Of a stretch of 24,166 nt of DNA, positions 1-7,704 are shown in pieces. A program made the position numbers and the translations under genes. Every line of letters begins with the position of its first letter. Position 1 is the stretch's first letter. The notes beneath the pieces were generated by a model. The model had not been told where the DNA came from and did no database searches. It saw only the letters and a list, made by a program, of their open reading frames with translations. The DNA is from a virus. The stretch covers positions 1-24,166 of the IMG/VR virus record IMGVR_UViG_3300025010_000230; one strand, given 5' to 3'.

Positions 1-1
1 A

Positions 2-865
2 GTAAATTTTAAATTTTTCATCCCTAAGTATGAACAGTATCTTATTAATCAGGCAAAATCAATTAATACAATTTCAAGTTATATAGCAGATATTAATGTT
101 TATTTTGATATGTATGATGATATTAATAGAGAAAATATTAAATTGTATAAATTGTATCTGAGTAAATTTTCTGTATCTAGTATAAATAGAAAGTTAAGTA
201 GTTTGAAATCATTTAATGAGTATTTATTGATGTTGGGATTGGTTGAAAGTTTGATAATTATTAAGCAGGATTTTATTAAGAAACAAGGGAAAAATAATCC
301 TACTGATATTACTGAGAAACAAGTATCTACATTTTTAAATGAAGTTGTTAATAATATTAATATTATGTATAAATCAAGAAATATTGCTATTATATATTTG
401 ATTGCTAATACTGGTATACGCAGAGAAGAAGTTACTAATTTAAAGTTAAAGAATTTAGATATTGAAAATAAATCATTAATTGTAATTGGCAAAGGAAATA
501 AAGAAAGAGAAATTTATTTAAATGAAACTGCAATAATTGTATTAAATAATTATCTTAAGGATAGAAATGGGTTTAGGTTTTCTGATAGTCCTTATATATT
601 TGTATCCGAAAGAAGTGAGAAAATTCATAAATGTAGTATTAATGGTATTTTTAAAAAATATAATACTGAAGGATGTAAGGTAAAAGTTCATGACTTGAGA
701 CATAACTACGCTTCGACAGTTGTAGAACAAGAAATTATGCCACTATCAGAATTGCAGAATCAATTAGGCCACGCATCGTTGACCATTACAGGGTGCTACG
801 TTCATCCAAGAAAAGATAAAGTTAAAAATAATATTGACAAATTAAAAATAGGTTGTATTTGTTAA
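2..865 (+). CDS. Tyrosine recombinase / integrase, 5' end outside window
   Basis: Site-specific recombinase of the lambda-integrase (XerC/D-like) family, which breaks and rejoins DNA through a tyrosine. The frame is open from base 2, upstream of the first ATG at 110, so the true start is to the left and about 287 residues are visible. An N-terminal SAM-like (core-binding) region is followed by the catalytic domain. Visible catalytic signatures: the first Arg in TGIRREE, a Lys in GKGNKERE, HDLRH (H-x-x-R), LGHASLTITGCYVHP with the box II His and the Tyr nucleophile. All key residues are present, so it should be active. It may act in phage integration or multimer resolution; no attachment site is recognised. 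It is followed by a terminator at 939-977, so it is transcriptionally separate from the genes to its right. The family is certain; the role is inferred. Confidence 0.92.
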   Translation, partial: VNFKFFIPKYEQYLINQAKSINTISSYIADINVYFDMYDDINRENIKLYKLYLSKFSVSSINRKLSSLKSFNEYLLMLGLVESLIIIKQDFIKKQGKNNPTDITEKQVSTFLNEVVNNINIMYKSRNIAIIYLIANTGIRREEVTNLKLKNLDIENKSLIVIGKGNKEREIYLNETAIIVLNNYLKDRNGFRFSDSPYIFVSERSEKIHKCSINGIFKKYNTEGCKVKVHDLRHNYASTVVEQEIMPLSELQNQLGHASLTITGCYVHPRKDKVKNNIDKLKIGCIC

Positions 866-938
866 ATTGATTTTGAATTATACAGTTATTAAAAATATTT
901 TAATAAAGTATTTATATAATATATGGAACTTTTTTAAA

Positions 939-977
939 ATAAATGTGTCTAATATTATATAGGTACATTTATTTTTT
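939..977 (+). terminator. Rho-independent terminator after the recombinase
   Basis: A 13-bp stem (939-951 with 960-972, two G-U pairs) with an 8-nt loop is followed at once by a T-rich run. It lies 74 nt after the recombinase stop codon and just ahead of a new promoter at 992. Confidence 0.75.
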
Positions 978-991
978 ATTTTATTATTCTA

Positions 992-1020
992 TTGACTTCT
1001 GTGTGAGTATTTAGTATAAT
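992..1020 (+). promoter_or_regulatory. Consensus sigma-A promoter
   Basis: TTGACT at 992-997, a 17-nt spacer, and a perfect TATAAT at 1015-1020. The predicted transcript starts near 1027 and runs through a strong ribosome binding site (AGGAGGT, 1093-1099) into a five-codon TTG-started mini-ORF (1107-1124) and then the inverted-repeat element at 1133-1238. No real gene follows before the next promoter, so this may drive a leader or a small RNA. Confidence 0.75.
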
Positions 1021-1132
1021 ATGAATACAAATAATAGATAAAATAAATTTGATCGTTTTGTTGATAATAACAGAATGATAATATAAATATATAGGAGGTA
1101 AATTTATTGATTAATTGTTTTTAATTATACTT

Positions 1133-1238
1133 CTTCTTTTCTTTGCATAATTTTCTAAGAACCTGCGTCGGAACTACGTTCCTAGCACGTCCTAAGAAAA
1201 TTTTTGTCACCAAAGAAAAGAAGCAAAAGAAAGGTGAC
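1133..1238. repeat. Long structured inverted-repeat element
   Basis: Outer arms of 13 nt (1133-1145 and 1211-1223) are exact inverted repeats. Inside them are a second 8-bp stem (1149-1156 with 1195-1202) and a central hairpin GGAAC/GTTCC (1170-1174 with 1178-1182). A competing stem GTCACC/GGTGAC (1206-1211 with 1233-1238) overlaps the right outer arm. The core near 1161-1192 is clearly GC-richer than its surroundings. It could be a structured small RNA from the promoter at 992, a mobile palindromic (MITE- or REP-like) element, or a complex terminator. I do not recognise a named family. Confidence 0.6.
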
Positions 1239-1283
1239 ATGGGTATTTTATTATTTTTTATTTATTATATTCATAAATATCTA

Positions 1284-1312
1284 TTGACATTTATTTTATT
1301 ATTGTGTATAAT
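1284..1312 (+). promoter_or_regulatory. Perfect-consensus sigma-A promoter
   Basis: TTGACA at 1284-1289, a 17-nt spacer, TATAAT at 1307-1312. It is the best promoter in the window. The first reading frame after it is the 21-codon hydrophobic ORF at 1341. Confidence 0.85.
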
Positions 1313-1340
1313 ATGAACAGGAGTAAAAGGAGGTGAAATT

Positions 1341-1406
1341 ATGTTATTATTATCTACGTTAATTGTTTGTGGATTTATTTTATGGATGTTTGGAGTGATT
1401 AATTGA
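1341..1406 (+). CDS. Tiny hydrophobic membrane peptide (21 aa)
   Basis: An ATG at 1341 follows a strong ribosome binding site (AAAGGAGGTG) and a perfect promoter. It encodes 21 residues, almost all hydrophobic (start MLLLSTLIVCGF), enough for one membrane span. It ends at TGA 1404-1406, but the same frame then runs open for 36 more codons to TAG 1515-1517 and encodes a second hydrophobic segment followed by a Cys/Arg-containing tail. It may be a one-span peptide (type I toxin-like or leader), or a two-span small membrane protein broken by the TGA. TGA ends several other genes here, so general recoding is unlikely. No family recognised. Confidence 0.5.
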   Translation: MLLLSTLIVCGFILWMFGVIN

Positions 1407-1498
1407 TTAAATAATGAACAAAATGCTAATATAATTGTGTTTGTATCTTGTTTATTATTTATTCTCATTATATCTTATCCTCATTGTACTAATAGAAG

Positions 1499-1546
1499 AC
1501 TAGATAGTTTGAGATAGAGAAGGACAATTCCGCACAAACTATTAGT
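1499..1546 (+). other. Imperfect 12-bp hairpin
   Basis: 1499-1511 pairs with 1535-1546 as a 12-bp stem with one bulged G. The 23-nt loop contains a small GGA/TCC helix (1522-1524 with 1529-1531). It overlaps the end of the interrupted hydrophobic frame, and only a weak T-rich stretch follows, so it may be a terminator or a structured 3' end. Confidence 0.4.
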
Positions 1547-1572
1547 ATTGCTTAATTTTGTTAATTTTTTAT

Positions 1573-1623
1573 GTTACTTCGATGCAGGAATGAATATTAA
1601 TTTTGTGACCTCGAAGCAGGAAT
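1573..1623. repeat. Two imperfect 19-nt direct repeats
   Basis: GTTACTTCGATGCAGGAAT at 1573-1591 and GTGACCTCGAAGCAGGAAT at 1605-1623 match at 16 of 19 positions and are 32 nt apart start to start (about three helical turns). They lie directly upstream of the ribosome binding site of the winged-helix gene at 1645. They could be operators or iteron-like sites for that protein. Confidence 0.6.
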
Positions 1624-1644
1624 ACTATAAAGGAGTGATTATTT

Positions 1645-2526
1645 ATAGAAAATAATATAGTTAGAACATTAACAGATACCGAAACAGGAGAAATAATAGA
1701 GATTCATGAAGGAGATACTTTTAAAATAATCTCAACAGAACAAAAACAAGCAATTGAAAAATCTATAAAAAATAAACAATTAAATGATGATATGAAAGAA
1801 TGGAATAAAGAATTAGGTGGATTTATTTTTATTTTATTTAAATATGGAGATAAAATATTTTCTCAATTGCCAGAACTAATTCAAGAAGATATTACAAAAC
1901 TTTTTTATCTTGCTATTTTTGTTGATTATAAAGGAATTCTGATTTATAATAAAGAACCCATGACAAGACGCACCATGCAAAGATTAATTGGAATTAGTAG
2001 AGAAAAATTTTCTTTATTTTTTAATAAATTAAAAAATTTAAATATTCTAATTCAAGATAATAATATTATCAAAATAAATAAATGTTATTTTCTTAAAGGA
2101 GAAATAGAGAAAAATATTAAAACAAATTTTAATTATACTAGACTATATATAGAATCAATTAAATATTTATATGAGAATGTATCTGTAAGAAAACATAAAC
2201 AATTAGGTGCTTATTTTAAAATAATACCATATATACATAGACAACAAAATACTTTATGTTGGAATCCAGATAGTTATGTAGATGATATTAATTTAATGAG
2301 TGTTAAAGAATTAAAAAATATTTTAGGTTATCATGAAGATAGCATAAAAAGACTTACAGATAAATTAAAAGAAACTAAATTAGATAATAATGAATCAATT
2401 TTAGCATTTATTGACCATGATAAAGATTTAAATAAAGCTCATATTATAATAAATCCAAGAGTATTTTATGGTGGTAATTTTGATGTATTAGGTGGAATTA
2501 GTGGTATTTTAAAATGGTTTAAATAA
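1645..2526 (+). CDS. Winged-helix DNA-binding protein, Rep-like; apparent ATA start
   Basis: A predicted 293-residue DNA-binding protein with a winged-helix-like segment near residues 106-145 (TRRTMQRLIGISREKF, then INKCYFLKGEI) and a second helix-turn-helix-like stretch near 228-250. The layout recalls RepL-type plasmid/phage initiators and phage regulators; I cannot tell which. The first ATG (1792) has no ribosome binding site, and 49 open codons with protein-like content precede it. The only good site, AAAGGAG at 1629-1635, points 9 nt downstream to ATA at 1645; no ATG, GTG or TTG lies in frame between 1645 and 1792, and TGA closes the frame at 1636. ATA initiation is therefore inferred. 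The paired repeats just upstream may be its binding sites. Function is uncertain. Confidence 0.7.
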   Translation: MENNIVRTLTDTETGEIIEIHEGDTFKIISTEQKQAIEKSIKNKQLNDDMKEWNKELGGFIFILFKYGDKIFSQLPELIQEDITKLFYLAIFVDYKGILIYNKEPMTRRTMQRLIGISREKFSLFFNKLKNLNILIQDNNIIKINKCYFLKGEIEKNIKTNFNYTRLYIESIKYLYENVSVRKHKQLGAYFKIIPYIHRQQNTLCWNPDSYVDDINLMSVKELKNILGYHEDSIKRLTDKLKETKLDNNESILAFIDHDKDLNKAHIIINPRVFYGGNFDVLGGISGILKWFK

Positions 2527-2537
2527 AAAAGAAAGGA

Positions 2538-2753
2538 ATGATTATTATTAAAGGTTATGAAATATTAGGGTGGAGTAAAGAAACTTTTGATAATTTTTAT
2601 AAATCAATAAATGATCATAGTTTTATACCTGCTCTTCAACTTGGATGTGTTGAAATTAGAGGTTTAGATAGTTATCCAAGAGATAGTTTTGAATGTTTAA
2701 ATGATTACTGTGGTAAATGTTGGAAAAGAGCATTAAGTAAAGATTATGATTGA
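2538..2753 (+). CDS. Small hypothetical phage protein with C-terminal Cys pair
   Basis: A protein of about 70 residues, not recognised. The C-terminal part has NDYCGKCW, a CxxC that could bind metal, but only one further Cys is present. It follows the winged-helix gene after 11 nt and is probably co-transcribed. The ATG at 2538 touches its Shine-Dalgarno (GAAAGGA ends at 2537), which is too close; three ATT codons follow at 2541, 2544 and 2547, and ATT 2547 has 9-nt spacing, so the protein may begin there with 68 residues. Confidence 0.6.
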   Translation: MIIIKGYEILGWSKETFDNFYKSINDHSFIPALQLGCVEIRGLDSYPRDSFECLNDYCGKCWKRALSKDYD

Positions 2754-2762
2754 TTAATCAAT
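2749..2762. promoter_or_regulatory. 14-nt perfect palindrome before the helicase
   Basis: ATTGATTAATCAAT spans the TGA of the upstream gene and lies about 20 nt before the helicase ribosome binding site. It could be an operator or a chance AT-rich palindrome. Confidence 0.3.
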
Positions 2763-2799
2763 TTTAAAAGATAATTTATAATAAGGAGGATAATTAATT

Positions 2800-4734
2800 T
2801 TGAATTTTAATGAAAATCAATTAAAAGCAATCAATCACTATGAAGGAAATTGCTGTGTATTATCGAGTGCCGGAAGTGGAAAGACAAGTGTATTAACAAA
2901 TAGAATAGTAAATCTTATTAATATACATAAAGTAAATCCTAGAAATATTCTTGCTATTACATTTAGTGTTAAAGCAAAAGAAAATATGCAAGAAAGATTA
3001 ATAAAATTAATAGGAGATAAAGTTAATACCGTCACCATTGAAACTTTCCACGCATTAGGAAATAAAATACTTAGAGAATGTAATTATAATTATTTTCATA
3101 ATAAAATTAAACAATGGCAACAAAAACAATTTATAAACAATATAGTTGTTAAGACACTTAAAATTGAAAGCAATGAAATAAATGTAGATACTAATGATAT
3201 ACTTAATTTTATATCTTGTCAAAAGAATAATCTATTAAATTGTGATGATGAATTAATAGAAACTAAGTATATGCCTTATAGTATTAATATAATGCAATAC
3301 ATATATCAAAGATATGAAGAAGTTAAAAAAGATGAAAAAGTAATGGATTTTGATGATATGTTACTTCATACATATAAATTATTAGCAAATAATGATTTAA
3401 CAAGAGAAAAATATCAAGATAGATATAAATTTATATCATCAGATGAATTTCAGGATATAAATGTTGCACAGTATGAATTTATTAGATTATTAGGTAAGAA
3501 GTATAACAATGTATTTGTGGTTGGTGACGCACTTCAGAATATTTATGAATTCAGAGGTGCCAATAACAATTATCTTATTGATTTTCATAAGGATTGGATA
3601 GATACAACTATTATCCCTCTCAATATTAATTATAGAAGTTCACAAGATATTGTTGAATTATCTAATAAATTAGTTAAAAATACAAAAGAAACTACACATA
3701 AATATTATTTTGAATCTATAGCAAATAAACCTAAATATAAATCACCAGAGTTTGCTTGTTTTAATGATGAAGTAGATGAAGCAAAATATATTGCTGAGAA
3801 AATATTAGAATTAAAAGAATCAGATAGTAATATTAATTTTTCTGATTTTGCTATCTTAACTAGAACAAATTATCAAATACAAGCAATAGAAAGAGGATTA
3901 TATAACAATAATATACCATACGAGATTATAGGAAGTTCACTTTTTTATGAACAGAAGGAAATAAAGGATATTTTGTCATATCTAAGATTAGTTAAGGATA
4001 TTAACAACGATGAAGCATTTAAGCAAATATATAATTCACCTAATAGGTATTTGGGTAATGTATTTTTGAATGAAGTTACTACATACTCACACAAATATAA
4101 TAAATCATTATTTACTAGTATGGTATCCTTCCCTAGAAGTAATGAGTGGAGATATAAGAAAGGTATTAGTGAGATATGTGATATTGTTTCAAAAATTAAA
4201 AAGAAAAAGAAATATAAAGTTGGAGATTTAATAGATATTATCAGAAAAGATTTAGATTATGATAAATACATATTGAAAGAAGACACTGATAGTAATCTAA
4301 GAAGTGAAAAGATTGATAATTTAGATATTTTAGTTAATTTAGCAAATAAATATAATAGTATTGATAGTTTTCTTGAAGAAGTAGATAAATTATTAGGATT
4401 TTCTAAGGGATCAGATAGTGATGATAAAGTTAAGGTGATGACCTGCCATCGGTCGAAGGGATTAGAATTTAAAATAGTATTTTTAGCAGGAGTTAATGAT
4501 GGATTACTCCCTCATGCTAAGTCAGACAATGAAGCAGAAGAAAAAAGATTGCTTTATGTAGGTATGACTAGGGCAGAACAATTATTGTATATTAGTTCTA
4601 CTATGTATTATGGGAATAAAATTATGGGAATAAGTAAATTTATATTTGACATTTTCGATAAGAAATATGTAAAAAGCAGATATATTGGTGATATTGAAGA
4701 ATTTGAAGATGAAGAAGATTTTGATGAAGAATAA
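2800..4734 (+). CDS. UvrD/Rep/PcrA-type superfamily 1A DNA helicase
   Basis: An ATP-driven 3'-5' DNA translocase of the UvrD family, likely serving phage replication, repair or recombination. The 644 residues carry the expected motifs in order: Q-motif region (NENQLKAI) and Walker A AGSGKT near 24-29, motif Ia-like TFSVKAKENM, motif II DEFQDIN near 215, motif III VVGDALQNIYEFRGA, motif IV region NYRSSQDI, motif V TCHRSKGLEF, and motif VI LLYVGMTRAEQLLY near the C-terminus. Slightly short for the family, with an acidic tail. Start TTG at 2800, 10 nt after AAGGAGG; the next ATG would cut into the first motif. It precedes a fresh promoter at 4773. Confidence 0.95.
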   Translation: MNFNENQLKAINHYEGNCCVLSSAGSGKTSVLTNRIVNLINIHKVNPRNILAITFSVKAKENMQERLIKLIGDKVNTVTIETFHALGNKILRECNYNYFHNKIKQWQQKQFINNIVVKTLKIESNEINVDTNDILNFISCQKNNLLNCDDELIETKYMPYSINIMQYIYQRYEEVKKDEKVMDFDDMLLHTYKLLANNDLTREKYQDRYKFISSDEFQDINVAQYEFIRLLGKKYNNVFVVGDALQNIYEFRGANNNYLIDFHKDWIDTTIIPLNINYRSSQDIVELSNKLVKNTKETTHKYYFESIANKPKYKSPEFACFNDEVDEAKYIAEKILELKESDSNINFSDFAILTRTNYQIQAIERGLYNNNIPYEIIGSSLFYEQKEIKDILSYLRLVKDINNDEAFKQIYNSPNRYLGNVFLNEVTTYSHKYNKSLFTSMVSFPRSNEWRYKKGISEICDIVSKIKKKKKYKVGDLIDIIRKDLDYDKYILKEDTDSNLRSEKIDNLDILVNLANKYNSIDSFLEEVDKLLGFSKGSDSDDKVKVMTCHRSKGLEFKIVFLAGVNDGLLPHAKSDNEAEEKRLLYVGMTRAEQLLYISSTMYYGNKIMGISKFIFDIFDKKYVKSRYIGDIEEFEDEEDFDEE

Positions 4735-4772
4735 AATTTAACACAATACTAAAATAAATATTTACATATCTC

Positions 4773-4802
4773 TTGACATCTACCCTATTACTATGCTATA
4801 AT
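4773..4802 (+). promoter_or_regulatory. Extended -10 promoter with C-rich spacer motif
   Basis: TTGACA at 4773-4778, an 18-nt spacer, and TGCTATAAT (extended -10) ending at 4802. The spacer contains TCTACCCTAT at 4779-4788, a 10-mer that occurs again at 5116 and 16522 and may be an operator here. It likely drives the small genes from 4893 to 5741. Confidence 0.75.
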
Positions 4803-4892
4803 ACAAATAGTTAATCAATAAACAAATACATAAATAATCAAGTAAAAGTAATCAAATGTAACAAAAATTTATATAGAAAGGAGGTTTTTATT

Positions 4893-5102
4893 ATATTAGA
4901 ATATGAAATAATGTTAGACTTTGATGAAGATAAATATATTGAAGCATATTGTAATAAACATAATTGTCATGCTTGTGAAGGAATTGATTATAATGGAGAA
5001 ACTAACGGATATGGTTGTGATGGATTAGATAAACGTATTCATACAATGTATCAATCTATTTTAAAACGTAGACAGAAAATGTTGTTTAATAAAAATGATT
5101 AA
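4893..5102 (+). CDS. Small Cys/His-rich protein; apparent ATA start
   Basis: About 69 residues, not recognised. The centre has a Cys/His cluster (AYCNKHNCHACEGIDYNG, with a later Cys) that could hold zinc or an iron-sulfur group; the C-terminus is basic. The ribosome binding site AAAGGAGG (4877-4884) is 26 nt from the first ATG (4911), too far. ATA at 4893 (8 nt) or ATT at 4890 (5 nt) are in frame and well placed. First gene after the promoter at 4773. Confidence 0.6.
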   Translation: MLEYEIMLDFDEDKYIEAYCNKHNCHACEGIDYNGETNGYGCDGLDKRIHTMYQSILKRRQKMLFNKND

Positions 5103-5123
5103 TAGAAAGGAGGTGTCTACCCT

Positions 5124-5495
5124 ATCCAGAAATATTTAGGAATTTACACATTATTTTATGAAAAAAATCTAATATCAGAAAAAGTAATCAAAGACAAACA
5201 CACTAATAAACATAATATATACATAAAAGGAAGATATAACACAGAATTGTACCGCTACGATAAAAATACTTTGGCAATATATTTTACATCAAATCAAACT
5301 ATAAATAGTATCGCAAATAAATTAAATGAGAAGAATATTAAATTAAGTTTAATGGCACAAGGAGATACAGAAAGTATTTATACTGTAAAAGAATCACATA
5401 TTAATGATTTACATGATATTTTACATTTTAAGATTGTTGGCAAAAATGATCAATTAAAAGAATTTAAAGTTAATAATAAGATATTGATAAAATAA
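5124..5495 (+). CDS. Hypothetical protein; apparent ATC start
   Basis: About 123 residues, not recognised. It is lysine/asparagine-rich with alternating short strands and no Cys cluster or membrane span. The frame has protein-like content well upstream of the TTG at 5247. The ribosome binding site AAAGGAGG ends at 5113 and the best-placed codon in frame is ATC at 5124 (10 nt); no ATG, GTG or TTG lies in frame between the site and 5247. TCTACCCTAT at 5116-5125 overlaps this start, which suggests translational control. It follows the Cys-rich gene by 21 nt. Confidence 0.6.
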   Translation: MQKYLGIYTLFYEKNLISEKVIKDKHTNKHNIYIKGRYNTELYRYDKNTLAIYFTSNQTINSIANKLNEKNIKLSLMAQGDTESIYTVKESHINDLHDILHFKIVGKNDQLKEFKVNNKILIK

Positions 5496-5510
5496 TATAA
5501 GGAGATTTTT

Positions 5511-5741
5511 ATGGATGAACACGTATCATACTTAGCACCATGTCCCTATTGTGGAGAAATATTAGATTTAACAATGAAAGAATATTATGAAAAAGAAGAA
5601 AAATACATATGTAAACATTGTAATACTATTTTGATTGGTGAGAATTGTGGTTCTAAGAAAGTTAATATTTATTATTTAGATGATAATAAATATGATAATA
5701 TATTTTTTAAATTTAACCCTAAAATTCTACCATTAATATAA
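5511..5741 (+). CDS. Small zinc-ribbon protein
   Basis: A 76-residue protein with a classical zinc ribbon: CPYC near residues 11-14 and CKHC near 33-36, followed by a short hydrophobic/aromatic tail. Such phage proteins usually bind nucleic acid or a partner protein; the precise role is unknown. ATG at 5511 follows AAGGAGA. Last gene of the short operon from the promoter at 4773. Confidence 0.7.
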   Translation: MDEHVSYLAPCPYCGEILDLTMKEYYEKEEKYICKHCNTILIGENCGSKKVNIYYLDDNKYDNIFFKFNPKILPLI

Positions 5742-5984
5742 AATATTATTAAAATACGTAACACTCACAAACTCAATAATAATACCACTTTGTTGATAAT
5801 ATGATTAGAAAGTCAATTAAATCAATAGTTTATTGACATATTTAAGCGATTTTTAACGAAATTTTTGTGTCAATTTCAAGAGGTAAAATCATTTATGTAT
5901 ATTTTATGGTAGAGGTGAAATGGGTCGTTAATTTGAGTTATATTTTGACGTTTTTAAATAATAAATAACGGAGGTAATTTTATA
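5742..5984. other. Intergenic region, 243 nt, with a bulged hairpin
   Basis: No gene seen. It holds TGTTGATAATA at 5791-5801 (also found at 1059 and 13593) and a bulged stem (5812-5821 with 5829-5837). A TTGACA at 5833 has no matching -10. A weak 6-bp hairpin with a T-run lies near 5933-5955, just before the methyltransferase ribosome binding site. Confidence 0.4.
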
Positions 5985-7283
5985 TTGGAATTAATTTATA
6001 AAACAGACAATGGTAAACTTATTCAAGGTGATAATATTGAAGTAATGGAGAAAATTAAAGATAATACATATGATAGTTGTATTTCAGATTTTCCATATGA
6101 TTTAAAATTTATGGGTAAATCTTGGGATAATACAGGAGATTTTTATAAATGGTGTAAAGCAAGAGCAATTGGATTATATAGAATAATCAAGCCAGGAGGT
6201 TATGTTTGTATATTCGGACATCCTAAGACAAATCATAGAATGAAATGTGCTTTTGAAGATGCTGGTTTTCAAATAGTAGAAGAAATTGACTGGATTTACG
6301 GAACTGGTATGCCAAAAAATCAAGATATAGGTAAATTATTTGATAAGAAAGCAGGAGTAGAAAGAAAAATTACTGGTGTAGCAGGTAAAAGTGCAATTCA
6401 TGAAGGTGGATACAAAAGCGATGCAACAGGGAATAGTGGTGGTAAATTTGGTGGAAAATATTATAATTCAGAACCATCTACAGAGCAAGCAAAACAATGG
6501 GATGGATGGAAAACTTCAGGTTTAAAACCAGCACATGAACCTATTACAGTTTTTCAAAAACCATTAGAAGGTACATATATTAATAATATAAATATACATA
6601 ATTGTGGTGCAATGAATATTGATGCTTGTAGAATACTTACTTCACAAGATGATAAAGATATTATCAATGCAAAAGCATCTAAAAATCCAACAACTAATTA
6701 TTCAGATAGTGAAAATAAAATATATGGTGCATATGCAGAAGATAAATCAATGCCAGCAAATGAGATAGGAAGATTCCCTGCTAATATTATTCTTGATTCT
6801 TCTATGGGAGAAATATTAGATAGTCAAAGTGGTATTAGTAAATCTACAGGAGGTAAAGGAGAAAAAAGTAAAGGTGCTTTAGGAGATAGTGTATATGGTA
6901 AATATAAAAATGAAGAATTAGCAACTAATGCAGGTGGTTTAGGTGATGTTGGTGGTGCAAGTAGGTATTTTTTAAAAATTGAACAAGAAGATTTTACACC
7001 ATTTTATTATTGTCCTAAAGCAAATAAAAAAGAAAAAGGTGAAAGCAATACTCATGTTACAGTTAAACCTAAAGCATTAATTAAATGGTTAATAAAATTA
7101 GTTACTCCTATTGATGGTAAAACAATTGATTGTTGTGCAGGAAGTGGGACACACGGATTAAGCTGTGAAGAATTAAATAGGGATGAAGGATATAATTTAA
7201 AATGGATTAATATTGAATTGTTAAATACAGATAAAGAACCTTATTGTGAAATTGCAAAGAATAGAATTAAAAGTGTAATATAA
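5985..7283 (+). CDS. Beta-class DNA methyltransferase (N6-adenine or N4-cytosine)
   Basis: A SAM-dependent amino-methyltransferase that modifies DNA, plausibly shielding phage DNA from host restriction. In its 432 residues the catalytic motif IV comes first (SDFPYDL near 34-40), followed by FMGKSWD, IIKPGGYVCIFG and IDWIYGTGMPKNQDIGK. The SAM-binding motif I is at the C-terminal end (IDCCAGSGTHG), giving the beta-class order. Motif IV reads DFPY rather than the usual DPPY, a variant I associate with a clostridial/phage subgroup. The middle part (about 110-320) is a glycine-rich insert likely containing the target-recognition region. No restriction enzyme is adjacent, so it is probably an orphan. 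Start TTG 5985, 9 nt after GGAGG. Confidence 0.9.
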   Translation: MELIYKTDNGKLIQGDNIEVMEKIKDNTYDSCISDFPYDLKFMGKSWDNTGDFYKWCKARAIGLYRIIKPGGYVCIFGHPKTNHRMKCAFEDAGFQIVEEIDWIYGTGMPKNQDIGKLFDKKAGVERKITGVAGKSAIHEGGYKSDATGNSGGKFGGKYYNSEPSTEQAKQWDGWKTSGLKPAHEPITVFQKPLEGTYINNINIHNCGAMNIDACRILTSQDDKDIINAKASKNPTTNYSDSENKIYGAYAEDKSMPANEIGRFPANIILDSSMGEILDSQSGISKSTGGKGEKSKGALGDSVYGKYKNEELATNAGGLGDVGGASRYFLKIEQEDFTPFYYCPKANKKEKGESNTHVTVKPKALIKWLIKLVTPIDGKTIDCCAGSGTHGLSCEELNRDEGYNLKWINIELLNTDKEPYCEIAKNRIKSVI

Positions 7284-7305
7284 ATAATATAAAAGGAGAA
7301 AACAC

Positions 7306-7599
7306 ATGAAATTTTATTATGAAAATTACTCAGGTGACAATGGTTATTTTGAAGAAGAAAACTTAATCCTAGCAATCTTTTCGTCATGGAACATCGAAGC
7401 GAATCTATACATATTAGATGAGGATACTAATCAAGAAAAATTAATATTTGCTCCATATGAAGAAAATGAATTTAATTCTGATTTATTAGAAGAATATGGT
7501 TATAAAATGATAGACGGAGATGAGTATAGAGAAATTGTTGATGCTAAGACAGGTGATGTTGTTGGGTATGATTGGAATGATGTTTTGGATTTGTTTTAG
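7306..7599 (+). CDS. Small acidic hypothetical protein
   Basis: 97 residues, rich in Asp/Glu and aromatic residues, not recognised. No Cys cluster or membrane span. It ends in a pattern (DAKTGDVVGYDWNDVLDLF) typical of small phage accessory proteins. ATG with AAAAGGAG upstream, 22 nt after the methyltransferase. Confidence 0.6.
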   Translation: MKFYYENYSGDNGYFEEENLILAIFSSWNIEANLYILDEDTNQEKLIFAPYEENEFNSDLLEEYGYKMIDGDEYREIVDAKTGDVVGYDWNDVLDLF

Positions 7600-7704
7600 A
7601 TAATGACATATAAATATTATAAATAAATTACATATATTAGTTAGTTGATAGAATATTAATATAAAAAAATATAATAAAATAAAAAAGAAAGAAGGAAAAT
7701 ACAT

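Noticed and set aside
100-492. Minus-strand open frame opposite the recombinase
   Set aside because: It mirrors a clearly coding + strand gene with all recombinase motifs; it has no ribosome binding site and an Ile/Leu/Phe-biased composition typical of antisense AT-rich DNA.
1239-1316. 25-codon hydrophobic frame after GTGAC at 1239
   Set aside because: It overlaps the perfect promoter at 1284-1312, spacing to a site is poor, and its composition is what AT-rich non-coding DNA gives by chance.
1404-1406. Genome-wide recoding of TGA
   Set aside because: TGA is the natural stop of several clear genes here (2751, 8687, 10842, 15056), so only a local event can be considered.
5833-5861. TTGACA as a promoter before the methyltransferase
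   Set aside because: No -10 box at 16-18 nt; the hexamer is part of a hairpin arm.
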